NCBI GenBank assembly: GCA_020849795.1
Contig: JADZFR010000044.1
Location: 62,001-126,000, forward strand
Reading direction: 5' to 3'
Source: Planctomycetota bacterium
GTDB taxonomy: Bacteria > Planctomycetota > UBA8742 > UBA2392
Length of the DNA stretch: 64,000 nt
The translations under genes were made by a program, and so were the position numbers. Positions 41,085-50,188 of the stretch are shown here, in pieces. Every line of letters begins with the position of its first letter. Positions within the stretch are counted from its first letter, which is position 1. A model generated the notes under the pieces. It searched no databases, was not told the origin of the DNA, and worked only from the letters and a program-made list of their open reading frames with translations.

Positions 41085-42062
41085 ATGTACCCACTGCGCT
41101 TTCAACGCATTGAAGCCGCCAAGCCCTGGGCCGGCGCGCGCTTGCGCCGGCTTTTCCCCGCGCAGGCAGCCGAAGTGCCGCCGGGCACGGGCGAGTGGAT
41201 TGAATTGTGCGACTTCCCGGGCCAGAGCAGTGTGGTTGCCAATGGCGAATGGCGGGGCCAGACGCTGCACGACCTGGCGCGCGCACGGCGCACGCAGTTG
41301 CTGGGCGAACTCGCGGTTGACGCGCCGGATGACTTTCCGTTGTGCGTGAAGTTCCTCGACACCGCACAGCCGCTGAGCATCCAGGACCACCCGTCCGATG
41401 TGCGCGAAGCTGCCGACAAGCGCCTGATACGGCGCGGCAAGAGTGAGTGCTGGCTGGTGCTGGATGCCGCGCCGGGCGCGGTGATCTACCAAGGTTTGCG
41501 ACAGGGCGTGACCGCCGCACAGTTCGGCAAAGCGCTGGTGGACGGTGACCCGCCGGCGCTGCTGAATGCCCGCGCCGTCAAACCTGGCGACTTTCTTTAC
41601 AACGCGGCGGGCATGGTTCATGCGATCGGCGCCGACCTGGCCCTGCTTGAGATTCAACAGAACTGCCCGACTACGTATCGGCTGTGGGACTTCCCACGCC
41701 CAGGAATCGCCGAAAAGCGCGAGATGCATGTGCAGCCAGGACTGGCGGCTGCTCGGCACGACTTGCCGCTGCCGAAGATTGTGCCGACCCACGGCAGCGA
41801 CGTGCTGCTGGCGCCGGATGGCCCGTTTGGCGTGCGCTCGTTACGGATAAGCAGCGCTGCCCACGAGGCCAAGGCGTGGCCCGGGTTCACGCTGCACACC
41901 TGCCTGAAGGGCGAATGCGAAATCACCGGCCGCGCGCGGGACAACCTGCAACCTACGATCCTGATGCCCGGCGAGACCGTATTGTGGCCCGCCGAATTCA
42001 CCGAGTTCGAACTTTACCCGCGCGGTGATTGCTGGCTGATCGTTTCATGGGCGCGCGAGTAA
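41085..42062 (+). CDS. manA: Mannose-6-phosphate isomerase, class I
   Basis: 325 residues. Zn-dependent interconversion of fructose-6-P and mannose-6-P. Family blocks: WAGARL near the start, KFLDTAQPLSIQDHPSD (zinc-binding Gln and His), GMVHAIGADLALLEIQQN (His ligand) and TTYRLWDFPRPG. The C-terminal cupin (IRISSAAHEAKAWPGF) is present and the length matches type I enzymes. Provides precursors for mannose-containing sugars of LPS or glycoproteins. Divergent from the thiazole genes with about 77 bp between. Confidence 0.94.
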   Translation: MYPLRFQRIEAAKPWAGARLRRLFPAQAAEVPPGTGEWIELCDFPGQSSVVANGEWRGQTLHDLARARRTQLLGELAVDAPDDFPLCVKFLDTAQPLSIQDHPSDVREAADKRLIRRGKSECWLVLDAAPGAVIYQGLRQGVTAAQFGKALVDGDPPALLNARAVKPGDFLYNAAGMVHAIGADLALLEIQQNCPTTYRLWDFPRPGIAEKREMHVQPGLAAARHDLPLPKIVPTHGSDVLLAPDGPFGVRSLRISSAAHEAKAWPGFTLHTCLKGECEITGRARDNLQPTILMPGETVLWPAEFTEFELYPRGDCWLIVSWARE

Positions 42063-42129
42063 CCGCAAATCCCCGGCGCAATGCTGGCGCTTTGGGACCA
42101 ACGCGGTTAAATGAAAGCCGGAGACGAGC

Positions 42130-43005
42130 ATGCTGCTGACACGGGACGAAATGGCCTTTGACTTTCGCGGCGCGAAGTTCGACCGCGTGAAAGACCGTGA
42201 CCTGCTGGCCTGGATTGCAAGCCAGTTTCTTTATGGCGAAGTCACGGGCATTCAGGTCGGCCACTGGATCCTGCACGCGCCCGATGTGGAAAGCGCCAAG
42301 TTTCTCGCCCGCCAGTGCATTGAAGAGTTGCAGCACGTCGATGTGTTCATGGAGTTTTTCAAGTGGCTTGGCGCGCGCCCGGTGAAAGTGCACCCGGTGG
42401 TGCGCATGCTCAGCAGCGAAAGCGCCGACTGGGAAGAACACTGCGCGCTGGAAATGGCCCAGGGCGAAGGCTTCGTGCTGATGATCTTCTACGCGATCAT
42501 CGCCTGCATTGACGACGACAAGCTCGCCAAGCGCCTTGATGCAGCCGCGCGCCAGGAAGAAGGCCACGTCGAGTTCGGCGAGCAGCAGACGATGAAGGCA
42601 CTGGCAAGAAATCCCAAACTGCGCAAGCGCCTGCTGGGCCTGCACCTGCTGAGCCTGTGGGTGATCAAGCGCTTCGAGAAATGGATCGGCAAGCGAGTCG
42701 ACCAGGACCACCCGGTCATGCGCATGATCCCCGAATACCTGAAGACCATCATTGCCACGACTGACATGCGTCTGCAGCGCATGGGCATGACCAGCAAGCC
42801 CCTGGCCGAGTACGGCCGCGTGCAGACATTTGCGCTGATCACCGGCGCGCTGGCGCGCAAAGGCCTGCGCAAGCTGGCGTTCTGGCGCTGGTTCGGCAAG
42901 AAGCGCCTTACCCATACCTACATGCACGACGCCTACCTGGCCGAAGTCATGAAGCTCGCCGAAGTAAAAAACGCCGCGGGCATCCCGGTTATCAAAGCCG
43001 CCTAG
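42130..43005 (+). CDS. Ferritin-like diiron protein
   Basis: 291 residues. Four-helix-bundle carboxylate diiron pattern: a Glu in FLYGEVTGIQVGHW, EELQHVDVF (E-x-x-H), a third Glu in EHCALEMAQGEGF and EEGHVEFGEQQ (E-x-x-H). This is the two E-x-x-H arrangement of ferritin-like oxidases. The C-terminus is basic and ends in IPVIKAA. Substrate unknown; candidates range from fatty-acid or amine oxidation to iron handling. It stands 67 bp after manA on the same strand. Confidence 0.85.
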   Translation: MLLTRDEMAFDFRGAKFDRVKDRDLLAWIASQFLYGEVTGIQVGHWILHAPDVESAKFLARQCIEELQHVDVFMEFFKWLGARPVKVHPVVRMLSSESADWEEHCALEMAQGEGFVLMIFYAIIACIDDDKLAKRLDAAARQEEGHVEFGEQQTMKALARNPKLRKRLLGLHLLSLWVIKRFEKWIGKRVDQDHPVMRMIPEYLKTIIATTDMRLQRMGMTSKPLAEYGRVQTFALITGALARKGLRKLAFWRWFGKKRLTHTYMHDAYLAEVMKLAEVKNAAGIPVIKAA

Positions 43006-43057
43006 TTCGCGTTTGCCAGCAGTCTCGGGAGTCCCGTCGTTTCCCATTCTGTGACTG

Positions 43058-43086
43058 TTGACGCGTCAAGATTCCGGAAACAATTT
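43058..43086 (+). promoter_or_regulatory. Putative promoter with palindrome TTGACGCGTCAA
   Basis: The 12-bp palindrome at 43058-43069 is identical to one copy upstream of the tRNA array, and its first six bases could serve as a -35 box with CAATTT 17 bp downstream as a weak -10. The extended match TTGACGCGTCAAGAT is shared with the array promoter region apart from one base. It precedes the small gene at 43150. Confidence 0.4.
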
Positions 43087-43149
43087 CGGCTGTCCGCGCG
43101 TTCTGTTCGCGATGCGTTTGGACGTTGAAGTCTGTTCCTGGAGAGAGCC

Positions 43150-43383
43150 GTGTTAGCCCCCTTTTCTTCCGTTGAGTCACCATTCGCCGGCGTCGGGTTG
43201 CGCCGCGAAAATTCTGTTTCGCGCAAGGCATATGCCCGCCGCAGCCGCCCCGGCCTGCGCGCCCGATTGGCCGATGCCGTGCTTTACCGCACCCTGAAGC
43301 TCGTTCGCGTCGCCATGCGCAAGCGTCGCGAGCGCCGCCGTGCGCGCTGTGCCACGCCGCTGGCGCGTATGTCCGGCTGTTGA
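43150..43383 (+). CDS. Small very basic protein, possible
   Basis: 77 residues from GTG at 43150 with GGAGAGAGCC just upstream, the genome's recurrent start context. Composition is extreme: about a quarter Arg/Lys (RKRRERRRARCAT). No domain recognised. It could be a nucleic-acid-binding peptide or a spurious frame; the ribosome site and the upstream palindrome promoter support expression. Confidence 0.4.
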   Translation: MLAPFSSVESPFAGVGLRRENSVSRKAYARRSRPGLRARLADAVLYRTLKLVRVAMRKRRERRRARCATPLARMSGC

Positions 43384-43514
43384 GCGTCGCCCCCCGGCTG
43401 TGCAGAGATGCAACACCGGGGACGGCCATTCCGGATTCAAGAATGCGTTGCCGGTAGTTAGTGACTCTGCGCCGCACTGTGCCCTACAATGGCTCGCTCA
43501 ATCCGGAGCGGGCG

Positions 43515-45692
43515 ATGAATGGTTCCAGAGTCAACGTGGTGCTGCTGGCGGTCACGGTTGTGGCTGTCGCGTTTGGTGTTTATGGCTTTCTGTTTGGCGG
43601 CAGCGTGACAACTGCGCCGGTCGCCCAGCCTGACCCCGTGCACGTTGGCCACGACGAGCACACGGCGGCCGCCACATCGCGCACTGAGCGCGACAATCCC
43701 GCCGACAAACCGGCGGTTGAGCCAAAGCCCGACAAACCGAACGCAAAGACACCTGCCGGCCAACCGGCCCAGCCCGGCCGCCAGGACGCGCCGGCCCCTG
43801 ATGCTCCGTCCGAGCCCCATGGCGACGGGGTCATTGAGGGCACCGTGCTGGACCCCATGGGCAAGCCGATGGAAGGAGTGCCGCTGACGGCACTGCGCAT
43901 CCGCCCCCATGGCAGCGGGCGGACCGTGGGGTACTCGGGAGGGCGAAATGCCTCGGCAGCAGACTTGAGGCGTGCCGCCGAAGAGCTGCGAGCGGCCACA
44001 CGCGAAGCCGTCTCGGGCAAAGAAGGCGTTTTCAAGATTGAAGGCGTGTCCCCCGAGGATCAGTACACGGTGAGCGCACTGGACGAAACCTGGGGTACCG
44101 CAGTGCGCAGCGGGGTCGTTGCCGGCCAACGCACTCTGCTGCAGTTCGACCTGGCACCGATCACCTCAGGCACCGTCCACGACGAATCGGGCAACCCGCT
44201 TGTCACCCGCTACAGCTACAGTTGGGGTGCCGAGTTCTACCCGGACCAGGCACTTCAACCGAGCGGCCGGTTTGTCATCCGCTGGACCAATGAGGGCATG
44301 AAGCACGTACGTCTTGTGTGCGACGGGTTCATCCCGTCAGACCCAATGGACAAGAGTTTCCGCGATCGCCGGGACCTGAAAATCGTAATGGTACGCGCAC
44401 CCCTGCTGCATGGCACCGTGACTTCCGATAGCGGCGAGCCAGTGCAGTTGGCCCAAGTGGACATCCTTGCCATCGAAAGTACGGGCGACGTGCTTCCTGA
44501 ACAGCAGGATCAGCGTCAGACCACCGACGTACTGGGTCGCTTTATGTTCAACTCGCTGCGCCCGGGGAAGTACCGGGTGACCGCCAGATTGCGGGGAGAT
44601 GGCAAGACTGCAGTCGCGGAAGTTGACCTGCGCGAAGACTTCAAACTGGCACTTGTGCTTGACCCCGGGCCGATGCTGACGGTACGGGTGCTTGACGCTG
44701 AAAGTCGCCCTGTTGGCGGCACCAGCACCTATTTGCGCGACGAAACCGGGGACTGGATTGAGACCACTTCGTATCGAACCGACGCACCCGGCGAGACCAC
44801 CTTTTGCGGGCTGCCGGACGGGCCGCTTCAGCTCATGGTCTCGGCGCCCGGCTATGCCGTGCAGTGGATTGACGTGGACATGCGGTCAGGCTCGCAGATG
44901 TTAAACGTGACGCTCAAGCGTGGCGGAGAACTCTCGGGTCGTGTGCTGGACGGCGCCTCAACGCCCGTTCCGAGCATTCACGTCAGGTTGCGTCCCGAGG
45001 GCAGCCGGGTGGGTCACAGTGTGATCTCGGCTGATACCGACGACAAGGGACGCTACAGCGCAATCGGTTTGCTTCCGGGCACGTGGATTGTCGAGCTGGC
45101 ACGCGGTTGGGAGGGCGAGACGCTGGTGACCGACACCGTCACCATCACCGAGGGCGAAAACCAGCGCGACTTCACGATCAATGACTCTGGCCGGATTCGC
45201 CTGAACGTCACGCTTGATGGCCAACCGGTTGCCGACTGGATGCGACTCTGGATATATTCCGAGGTCTCGGACGAGCCACAAGAAGCGTGGGCCAGCAGCC
45301 GCGAGCGTGACCGCTTCATCTCACTTGAAGAGGGTACCTATTACATCTGCGCAAACTCAGATTCACACGCATCGCGCATGGTGCAAGTGCGGGTCGGGCA
45401 AGGCGAAACCGAAGTGGCTTTGCAGTTGCAGAGACCAAACGCGCTTCGGCTGGGCTGGCTTGAAACGGGCAGTGGGTACTCCCGTGGCGGGGCCAGGGAA
45501 GGCGACCTGATCCTGACCTGCAACGGCCAGGAAGTCACCGACAGGGCCTCGCTGCAGCGAATCGTCACTGACGCGTCAAACCGGCCGGAAATCACCGAGC
45601 TGTCAGTAGTGATGCAGCGGGGCAGCAAGCAGGTCACGGCAAAGTGGTCCAAGGCACTGCCGCTTCCGTACACGATTCCTGGCGTTCGATAG
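43515..45692 (+). CDS. Membrane-anchored carboxypeptidase-regulatory-like repeat protein with C-terminal PDZ
   Basis: 725 residues. N-terminal hydrophobic segment (VVLLAVTVVAVAFGVYGF), a Pro/Asp-rich linker, then several Ig-like carboxypeptidase-regulatory/CNA-B-type repeats, seen as GTVLDPMGKPMEGVPLTALR, GTVTSDSGEPVQLAQVDILA, GRVLDGASTPVPSIHVRLRP and RIRLNVTLDGQPVADWMRL. The last 80 residues are a PDZ domain (GGAREGDLILTCNGQEVTDR). Exported scaffold or peptide-binding protein. Its neighbour at 45817 shares the same repeat family, suggesting a functional pair. Confidence 0.85.
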   Translation: MNGSRVNVVLLAVTVVAVAFGVYGFLFGGSVTTAPVAQPDPVHVGHDEHTAAATSRTERDNPADKPAVEPKPDKPNAKTPAGQPAQPGRQDAPAPDAPSEPHGDGVIEGTVLDPMGKPMEGVPLTALRIRPHGSGRTVGYSGGRNASAADLRRAAEELRAATREAVSGKEGVFKIEGVSPEDQYTVSALDETWGTAVRSGVVAGQRTLLQFDLAPITSGTVHDESGNPLVTRYSYSWGAEFYPDQALQPSGRFVIRWTNEGMKHVRLVCDGFIPSDPMDKSFRDRRDLKIVMVRAPLLHGTVTSDSGEPVQLAQVDILAIESTGDVLPEQQDQRQTTDVLGRFMFNSLRPGKYRVTARLRGDGKTAVAEVDLREDFKLALVLDPGPMLTVRVLDAESRPVGGTSTYLRDETGDWIETTSYRTDAPGETTFCGLPDGPLQLMVSAPGYAVQWIDVDMRSGSQMLNVTLKRGGELSGRVLDGASTPVPSIHVRLRPEGSRVGHSVISADTDDKGRYSAIGLLPGTWIVELARGWEGETLVTDTVTITEGENQRDFTINDSGRIRLNVTLDGQPVADWMRLWIYSEVSDEPQEAWASSRERDRFISLEEGTYYICANSDSHASRMVQVRVGQGETEVALQLQRPNALRLGWLETGSGYSRGGAREGDLILTCNGQEVTDRASLQRIVTDASNRPEITELSVVMQRGSKQVTAKWSKALPLPYTIPGVR

Positions 45693-45816
45693 GTTCGCCA
45701 AGTGGCTGCGGCACCAGTAGTTCTGGAATCGCCATGGGCGGCCGGGGCGAATCGCAAATTCCGTGGAACTTTGACCCGGGTTCTCGCGTACTTAGGCTGA
45801 TTCCCGGAGGTAAGCG

Positions 45817-47172
45817 ATGCGTTCTTCGCGGTTCACGATCGCCGGCATTCTGGCGCTGCTGATTGGCGGCGCCGTGTTCGCGGGAAGCCTGTACTTCAGC
45901 GAAGCAAGCGAAAGCAATGCCATCCGCGCCTGTGTCGGCCCAGAGGCTCTCGATGCTCCTGCAGGGCCCGGGGTCCCCACGAACGCCGGCGAAGTCACCA
46001 CGATTGTCCTGCCTTCTGCATCGGACACGAAAATCGGCCCGGTGGACGAAACGGCACCGCTCAAGACCGACGAAGAAGCTGACAAAGGCGCCGATGAAGA
46101 TCCGAGTCAGGTGTCGCAGCCAGAGTTGACCGAGAAAGAAAAGGTCGTCGCCGAGCTCACCAAGCTGCTTGAGAAGATTGAGAACGGCGAAATCGAGAGC
46201 ATCAACGCCGAGACGTTTCCGTTCACCGTGACGATCTCAGGCCGCGTGATTGACGACGCCGGCCGCGGCGTGGACGGGGCACAGGTCTCGGCCCGATTCA
46301 GCTACGCGCTTGCAAAGCCGACCGCAGGCGAAGAAAACTCGCGTCGCCGAGTTGCGCGATCTTCGGCCACCGACGCTGGCGTTGTGGCAACCACCGACGC
46401 CGGGGGCCACTACTCCGCGACGATCACGGCCCGACTGGCGGCCGAAGTGGACTTGGTGAACGTCGCCATGAGCGCCACGGCCGAGCGATTTGCGCCCGGC
46501 GCCGCCGTCGTCCTGAAGGACGTCAAACAAGCCGACCAACGTACCGGCGTCGACCTGACCATGTTCAGCGCGGGCATCGCCACGGGCCGCGTGGTGGACC
46601 GTCAGGGCAGCCCGATGAAGGGTGTGACTGTTCGCTGCATCCAGGGCGCGAGCACACGCGGAGAAAAGCAAAGCGAACCTGCGCGGCGTTCAAGCATTGC
46701 CACGCACACTGCCCAGACCGACGCCGACGGTAAGTTCAAGATGACCGGGCTGATCCCGGGCGACTGGATATTTTTCGCCGCGAGCAAGACCCACCAGGAG
46801 CCAGACCAGCCCGAGAAGCTGACCGTGCTCGCGGGCAGCGAACATGTCCTGCCCGATATCGTGATGGCGCCGTTCACCAGCGTGCGAGTGCGCCTGCTGC
46901 ATGAAGACGGCACCGTGGTCACCGAGCGCCCGAGCGTCACGCTGTACTTCAAACATGCCAACAACAGCACCCGGGGGCTGGCCGGACGCGCTGACGCCGA
47001 GGGCTATGTGACCATCACCGGCGTGCCCGCAGACGCCACAGAGTTTTCGCTCAGCCCGCGCGGCTATGAAGCGATCACCGGCAATTACCTGAGATTGATA
47101 GAGGGCCAGTTGAATGAAGCCGGCGAGTTCCGGATACGCCCGTCGCCGGCCAAGGTCAAGCCGTCCCGCTAG
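45817..47172 (+). CDS. Exported carboxypeptidase-regulatory-like protein
   Basis: 451 residues; ribosome site GGAGGTAAG. Signal anchor RSSRFTIAGILALLIGGAVF. A charged region rich in Asp/Glu (KTDEEADKGADEDPSQ) leads to Ig-like repeats: GRVIDDAGRGVDGAQVSARF, GRVVDRQGSPMKGVTVRCIQ, VRVRLLHEDGTVVTERPSV. No PDZ. 125 bp after the PDZ-bearing paralogue and overlapping the convergent 47169 gene by 4 nt. Unknown function, likely envelope. Confidence 0.82.
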   Translation: MRSSRFTIAGILALLIGGAVFAGSLYFSEASESNAIRACVGPEALDAPAGPGVPTNAGEVTTIVLPSASDTKIGPVDETAPLKTDEEADKGADEDPSQVSQPELTEKEKVVAELTKLLEKIENGEIESINAETFPFTVTISGRVIDDAGRGVDGAQVSARFSYALAKPTAGEENSRRRVARSSATDAGVVATTDAGGHYSATITARLAAEVDLVNVAMSATAERFAPGAAVVLKDVKQADQRTGVDLTMFSAGIATGRVVDRQGSPMKGVTVRCIQGASTRGEKQSEPARRSSIATHTAQTDADGKFKMTGLIPGDWIFFAASKTHQEPDQPEKLTVLAGSEHVLPDIVMAPFTSVRVRLLHEDGTVVTERPSVTLYFKHANNSTRGLAGRADAEGYVTITGVPADATEFSLSPRGYEAITGNYLRLIEGQLNEAGEFRIRPSPAKVKPSR

Positions 47173-47453
47173 GCCTGCTGGCGGATCTGCATCAACTCGC
47201 GCTTTACGCGGCGCTCGGCCAGTTCGAGCAACCAGATGAACAGCAACGAACCCAGCGCCACGACGGCGGCCATGGCTGCACTGTCAGCCAGCACACCCAC
47301 GGTCGGGATCATCACGATCGCGCTGAAACAGCACAGGTTGATGAACTGTTTGAAGCCCCGCAAGCGCGCAAGGCAATGGCGCTCGCTGCGCTGCGTGCAG
47401 CGTGCCGCAAGGCGCTGCGCCGCCCGTTTGCCGCTTTCGATGTAGGCCTTCAC
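47169..47453 (-). CDS. Small integral membrane protein
   Basis: 94 residues from GTG at 47453. Basic N-terminus, two transmembrane helices (FINLCCFSAIVMIPTVGVLA and AAMAAVVALGSLLFIWLL), basic C-terminus. Overlaps by 4 nt the start of the upstream gene, and the two have similar plans, so they probably work together. No family recognised. Confidence 0.6.
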   Translation of the reverse strand: MKAYIESGKRAAQRLAARCTQRSERHCLARLRGFKQFINLCCFSAIVMIPTVGVLADSAAMAAVVALGSLLFIWLLELAERRVKRELMQIRQQA

Positions 47454-47872
47454 GCCTCGCCCTCAAGTGCCCGGCGGCGCTGTATTTTCGCGCGCAACAG
47501 CAATCGCTCGCCCGCATTGCGCCGCCGAATCGCGCGCTCAATGCCGCCGAGCGCCAAGTATACCCCGCCGATTGCCAGCGTTGAACCCAATACCCACCAA
47601 CCAGACCACATGAACGCGTCTTCCGCGTTGCCGCGCTGGCGGCTGGCGAAGTACATGCAAAGCGCCGCGACGATCGAGAAAGCAGTCACCAGCCCTGTCG
47701 CCAGCGTCATGTCGCGACGGCTGCGGGCTTTTGCCCGCATGCCCATGTGTTGCTGCCAATCTGCGTCGTGGATTGTCGCATGCATTTGTTCACGCGTCCT
47801 GCGCTGCGCTGCCAACACCGCGGCATGGCGCGCGCTTTCACGGTAGGGCGGGATGGGGTCCTCGCCTTGCAT
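47450..47872 (-). CDS. Integral membrane protein with two helices
   Basis: 140 residues. Basic, His-rich N-terminal region, then two hydrophobic helices (LATGLVTAFSIVAALCMYF; GWWVLGSTLAIGGVYLALGG) and an Arg-rich cytosolic end. Translationally coupled to the downstream gene (4-nt overlap). Similar small pairs occur next to envelope genes but no function can be named. Confidence 0.65.
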   Translation of the reverse strand: MQGEDPIPPYRESARHAAVLAAQRRTREQMHATIHDADWQQHMGMRAKARSRRDMTLATGLVTAFSIVAALCMYFASRQRGNAEDAFMWSGWWVLGSTLAIGGVYLALGGIERAIRRRNAGERLLLRAKIQRRRALEGEA

Positions 47873-47923
47873 ACCAGTATTGTAGCTTGAGACGTTGCGC
47901 CATGGACATCAAGCGCCTGGCGC

Positions 47924-48400
47924 CTACTCGATCACTGCCAGCAGGCGGCCCTGGCCGTCGCGGTAGATCGGCTTGCCTTCTTCGTTGCGCGTGGGGTACT
48001 TCAGCTTGACGGCGGTGCCATAGGTCCACTTGTTCATGCGCTCATCCAGCAACCGCTGCTCTTCCCAGCCGTCTTCGCGCGGGGCCTCACCGACCAGTGC
48101 CACGGTTTCCCGCTTGGCGCCTGCCTCAATCACCAATGTCGCGGAATCGACCCAGCGCAGCACCGTGCCCTCGCCGGGCCCGGCTGGCTGTTCCTTCGGC
48201 GGCTCTTTGGGCTTTACGACCCGGCCCGATTCAGGGTCCGTGGCTTCGCCGCCGTTGGCCTCACGCGGCTGTTCGTTGGCGCGGGGGTCTTCGCCGCGAG
48301 CGATGGCTGCGGCCTCGGCTTCGGTGGGCTCATAGCCGATCACGCCGGCGCAACCGGCAAGAACTGGCGAGCAGATCAGTAAAATGGCAAGGCGACCCAT
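47924..48400 (-). CDS. Lipoprotein with SNase-like segment
   Basis: 158 residues. Lipoprotein signal MGRLAILLICSPVLAGC, then an acidic, low-complexity linker (EDPRANEQPREANGGEATD). The C-terminal 80 residues read VLRWVDSATLVIEAGAKRET with VALVGEAPR and end in YRDGQGRLLAVIE, which resembles the strand order of staphylococcal-nuclease-like domains, but the catalytic Arg pair and Asp/Glu are not clearly present. Probably an inactive or structural SNase-like lipoprotein; that label is tentative. Confidence 0.65.
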   Translation of the reverse strand: MGRLAILLICSPVLAGCAGVIGYEPTEAEAAAIARGEDPRANEQPREANGGEATDPESGRVVKPKEPPKEQPAGPGEGTVLRWVDSATLVIEAGAKRETVALVGEAPREDGWEEQRLLDERMNKWTYGTAVKLKYPTRNEEGKPIYRDGQGRLLAVIE

Positions 48401-48441
48401 GGCCGAATCGTAGCCACAGGCCGCCTTGGAACAAGCAGGAG

Positions 48442-49905
48442 TCAGGTGCGCGTACGCAACACTACCCGCGATGCAGCAACCAGACCAAGCAACGTCAACA
48501 GCAGCAGCCCAACAGCCGAGCCTGGGCCTGAGGCACAGCCGCCGCCATCGGAGGTTCCGGTGCCGCCACCGATTCCAGCGTTGGCCCCGGTGCCAGTCAC
48601 GTGTACGCGGAACGGCTCGCGTTCACTGCCATCCATGTGCGGGATCAGAATCGTCGCGCTGCGCACACCGTTGGCCAGTGGGGAAAAGCGCACGATCAGC
48701 GTAGTGGTCTGCGCCGATGTAACCGTGGTCGAGTAGGTTGCCAGCTCAACCGTGAAATCGGCGTCGCCCTGCACTGTTGGCGTGCCCAGCGTCAAGTCAG
48801 ACCCCGGCACATAGCCAATCCAGGCAAAGTAGCCGACGTCGGCGTTGCAGATCGTTAGCGTCAGCGTGGCCGAGTTGCCGCCGTCTACAGTGCCCAGGTC
48901 GCGGTTGCCGGCGGCAGGGGCATTCTCAGCCAGATGAGTCCCCGTGTAAGCGGGCGGCGTGGGGTTGTTGTCGAAGAACGGCCCGTTGTTGTCGCACACC
49001 CGCAGCTGCCAGGCCTCGATGGTGCCCTCGCCTAGAAACTGAACCTCGAAGGGGCTGGCGTTCACGCCGTCGTCCTGGGTGAACTGCAGGACGCCATTGT
49101 GCATGCCGACGCTGGCGGGATCGAAGGCCACCCGCACTTCGGCGGCAGCGCCGGCTGCTATCGTGGCTGCAAACCCGGACAGCTCGAGTGTGAACTCCGC
49201 GCTTCCGGTCGTCAGCACAGGCGTACCAATGTGGAGGTCCGGCGCGCCATAGGGCGCGTCGTTCTTCAGCCACAGCACAAGCGCCGTCGTCGGGCCGGCA
49301 GCCAGCTTGCGCCGGCCAAACTCGCGTGCATTGGCTGGCGACTGGTTGTGGAACACGCGCGTGCCGGCAGGCGTGCTTTCGTGAACACTCAGGTGTGAAA
49401 CAGCCGCCGCACTGGTGCTGCCCTGCACATTGACGCGAAAGTCAACGTACGTGCCGGGGTACTGGTACGGGTCAGACTCCCATGTGAACGTCACCGTGCC
49501 CGAAAACGAACCGGCAGACTGGGGCGAGAACCGCACCTTGAACTCGGTCTCGTTGCCCGTGGCGACGCCGGTCGTGACGAAACCCGTTGTGTCGATGCTG
49601 AAATTTGCCCCGCCCGCGGTCACCGCCGGTGTGGTCATGTACAGGGTGTCGCCGCCGCCGAACATTGTTGTGACGCTGCGGATCTTGATCGTGAGCCACT
49701 CCGACGTGCTGCCCACCAGCGTCGGTCGAAACACCCGGCCATAGGCGGCGGCATCGTTGTCGTAAAGCGCTGTGACTGTGGCACCGGCCGAGGTCTCGTC
49801 GACCTCCATGACCGGGCCCGGGTAAACGGGTGGCGTTGGACTGGTGTTTGCCATCAGTACCGGCGCAAGCAAAAGCAGCGCCGGCAGCATTGCTGCCTTG
49901 AGCAT
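48442..49905 (-). CDS. Secreted multi-domain choice-of-anchor protein with GGC C-terminal anchor
   Basis: 487 residues; ribosome site GGAGGAGACG and signal peptide MLKAAMLPALLLLAPVLMAN. At least three Ig-like repeats of the choice-of-anchor D type: ETEFKVRFSPQSAGSFSGTV, AAEVRVAFDPASVGMHNGVL, TTTLIVRFSPLANGVRSATI. The C-terminus (GTSDGGGCASGPGSAVGLLL, then a basic end) repeats the GGC-helix-basic plan of 2208-3420. The longest member of the local set. Likely a surface structural protein. Confidence 0.83.
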   Translation of the reverse strand: MLKAAMLPALLLLAPVLMANTSPTPPVYPGPVMEVDETSAGATVTALYDNDAAAYGRVFRPTLVGSTSEWLTIKIRSVTTMFGGGDTLYMTTPAVTAGGANFSIDTTGFVTTGVATGNETEFKVRFSPQSAGSFSGTVTFTWESDPYQYPGTYVDFRVNVQGSTSAAAVSHLSVHESTPAGTRVFHNQSPANAREFGRRKLAAGPTTALVLWLKNDAPYGAPDLHIGTPVLTTGSAEFTLELSGFAATIAAGAAAEVRVAFDPASVGMHNGVLQFTQDDGVNASPFEVQFLGEGTIEAWQLRVCDNNGPFFDNNPTPPAYTGTHLAENAPAAGNRDLGTVDGGNSATLTLTICNADVGYFAWIGYVPGSDLTLGTPTVQGDADFTVELATYSTTVTSAQTTTLIVRFSPLANGVRSATILIPHMDGSEREPFRVHVTGTGANAGIGGGTGTSDGGGCASGPGSAVGLLLLTLLGLVAASRVVLRTRT

Positions 49906-50188
49906 TGTCGTCTCCTCCAGAAAAGTGCCGTTGTCCTCGCGCCGCAGTAAGCAACCGCTGTGCCAAGGCCCGAAAGCGCGGCGCAGGGCGCGAATTCAAT
50001 CCGTGCGGCTACCGTTTCGACACCCGCGGTTGCCCCGGGGGTACGTCAGTCGGCAAACTGACGAATCCGGCGAAACGTCGTCACGCAGCCGGGCCTCATT
50101 CCCGTAAGCCCAGTCCGGTGACTTGTTATGCGCAGCAGGCCGGACTAGCATGACGCCCCCAAAGCAGCCCGTAAGCACGAGGGAGAAC

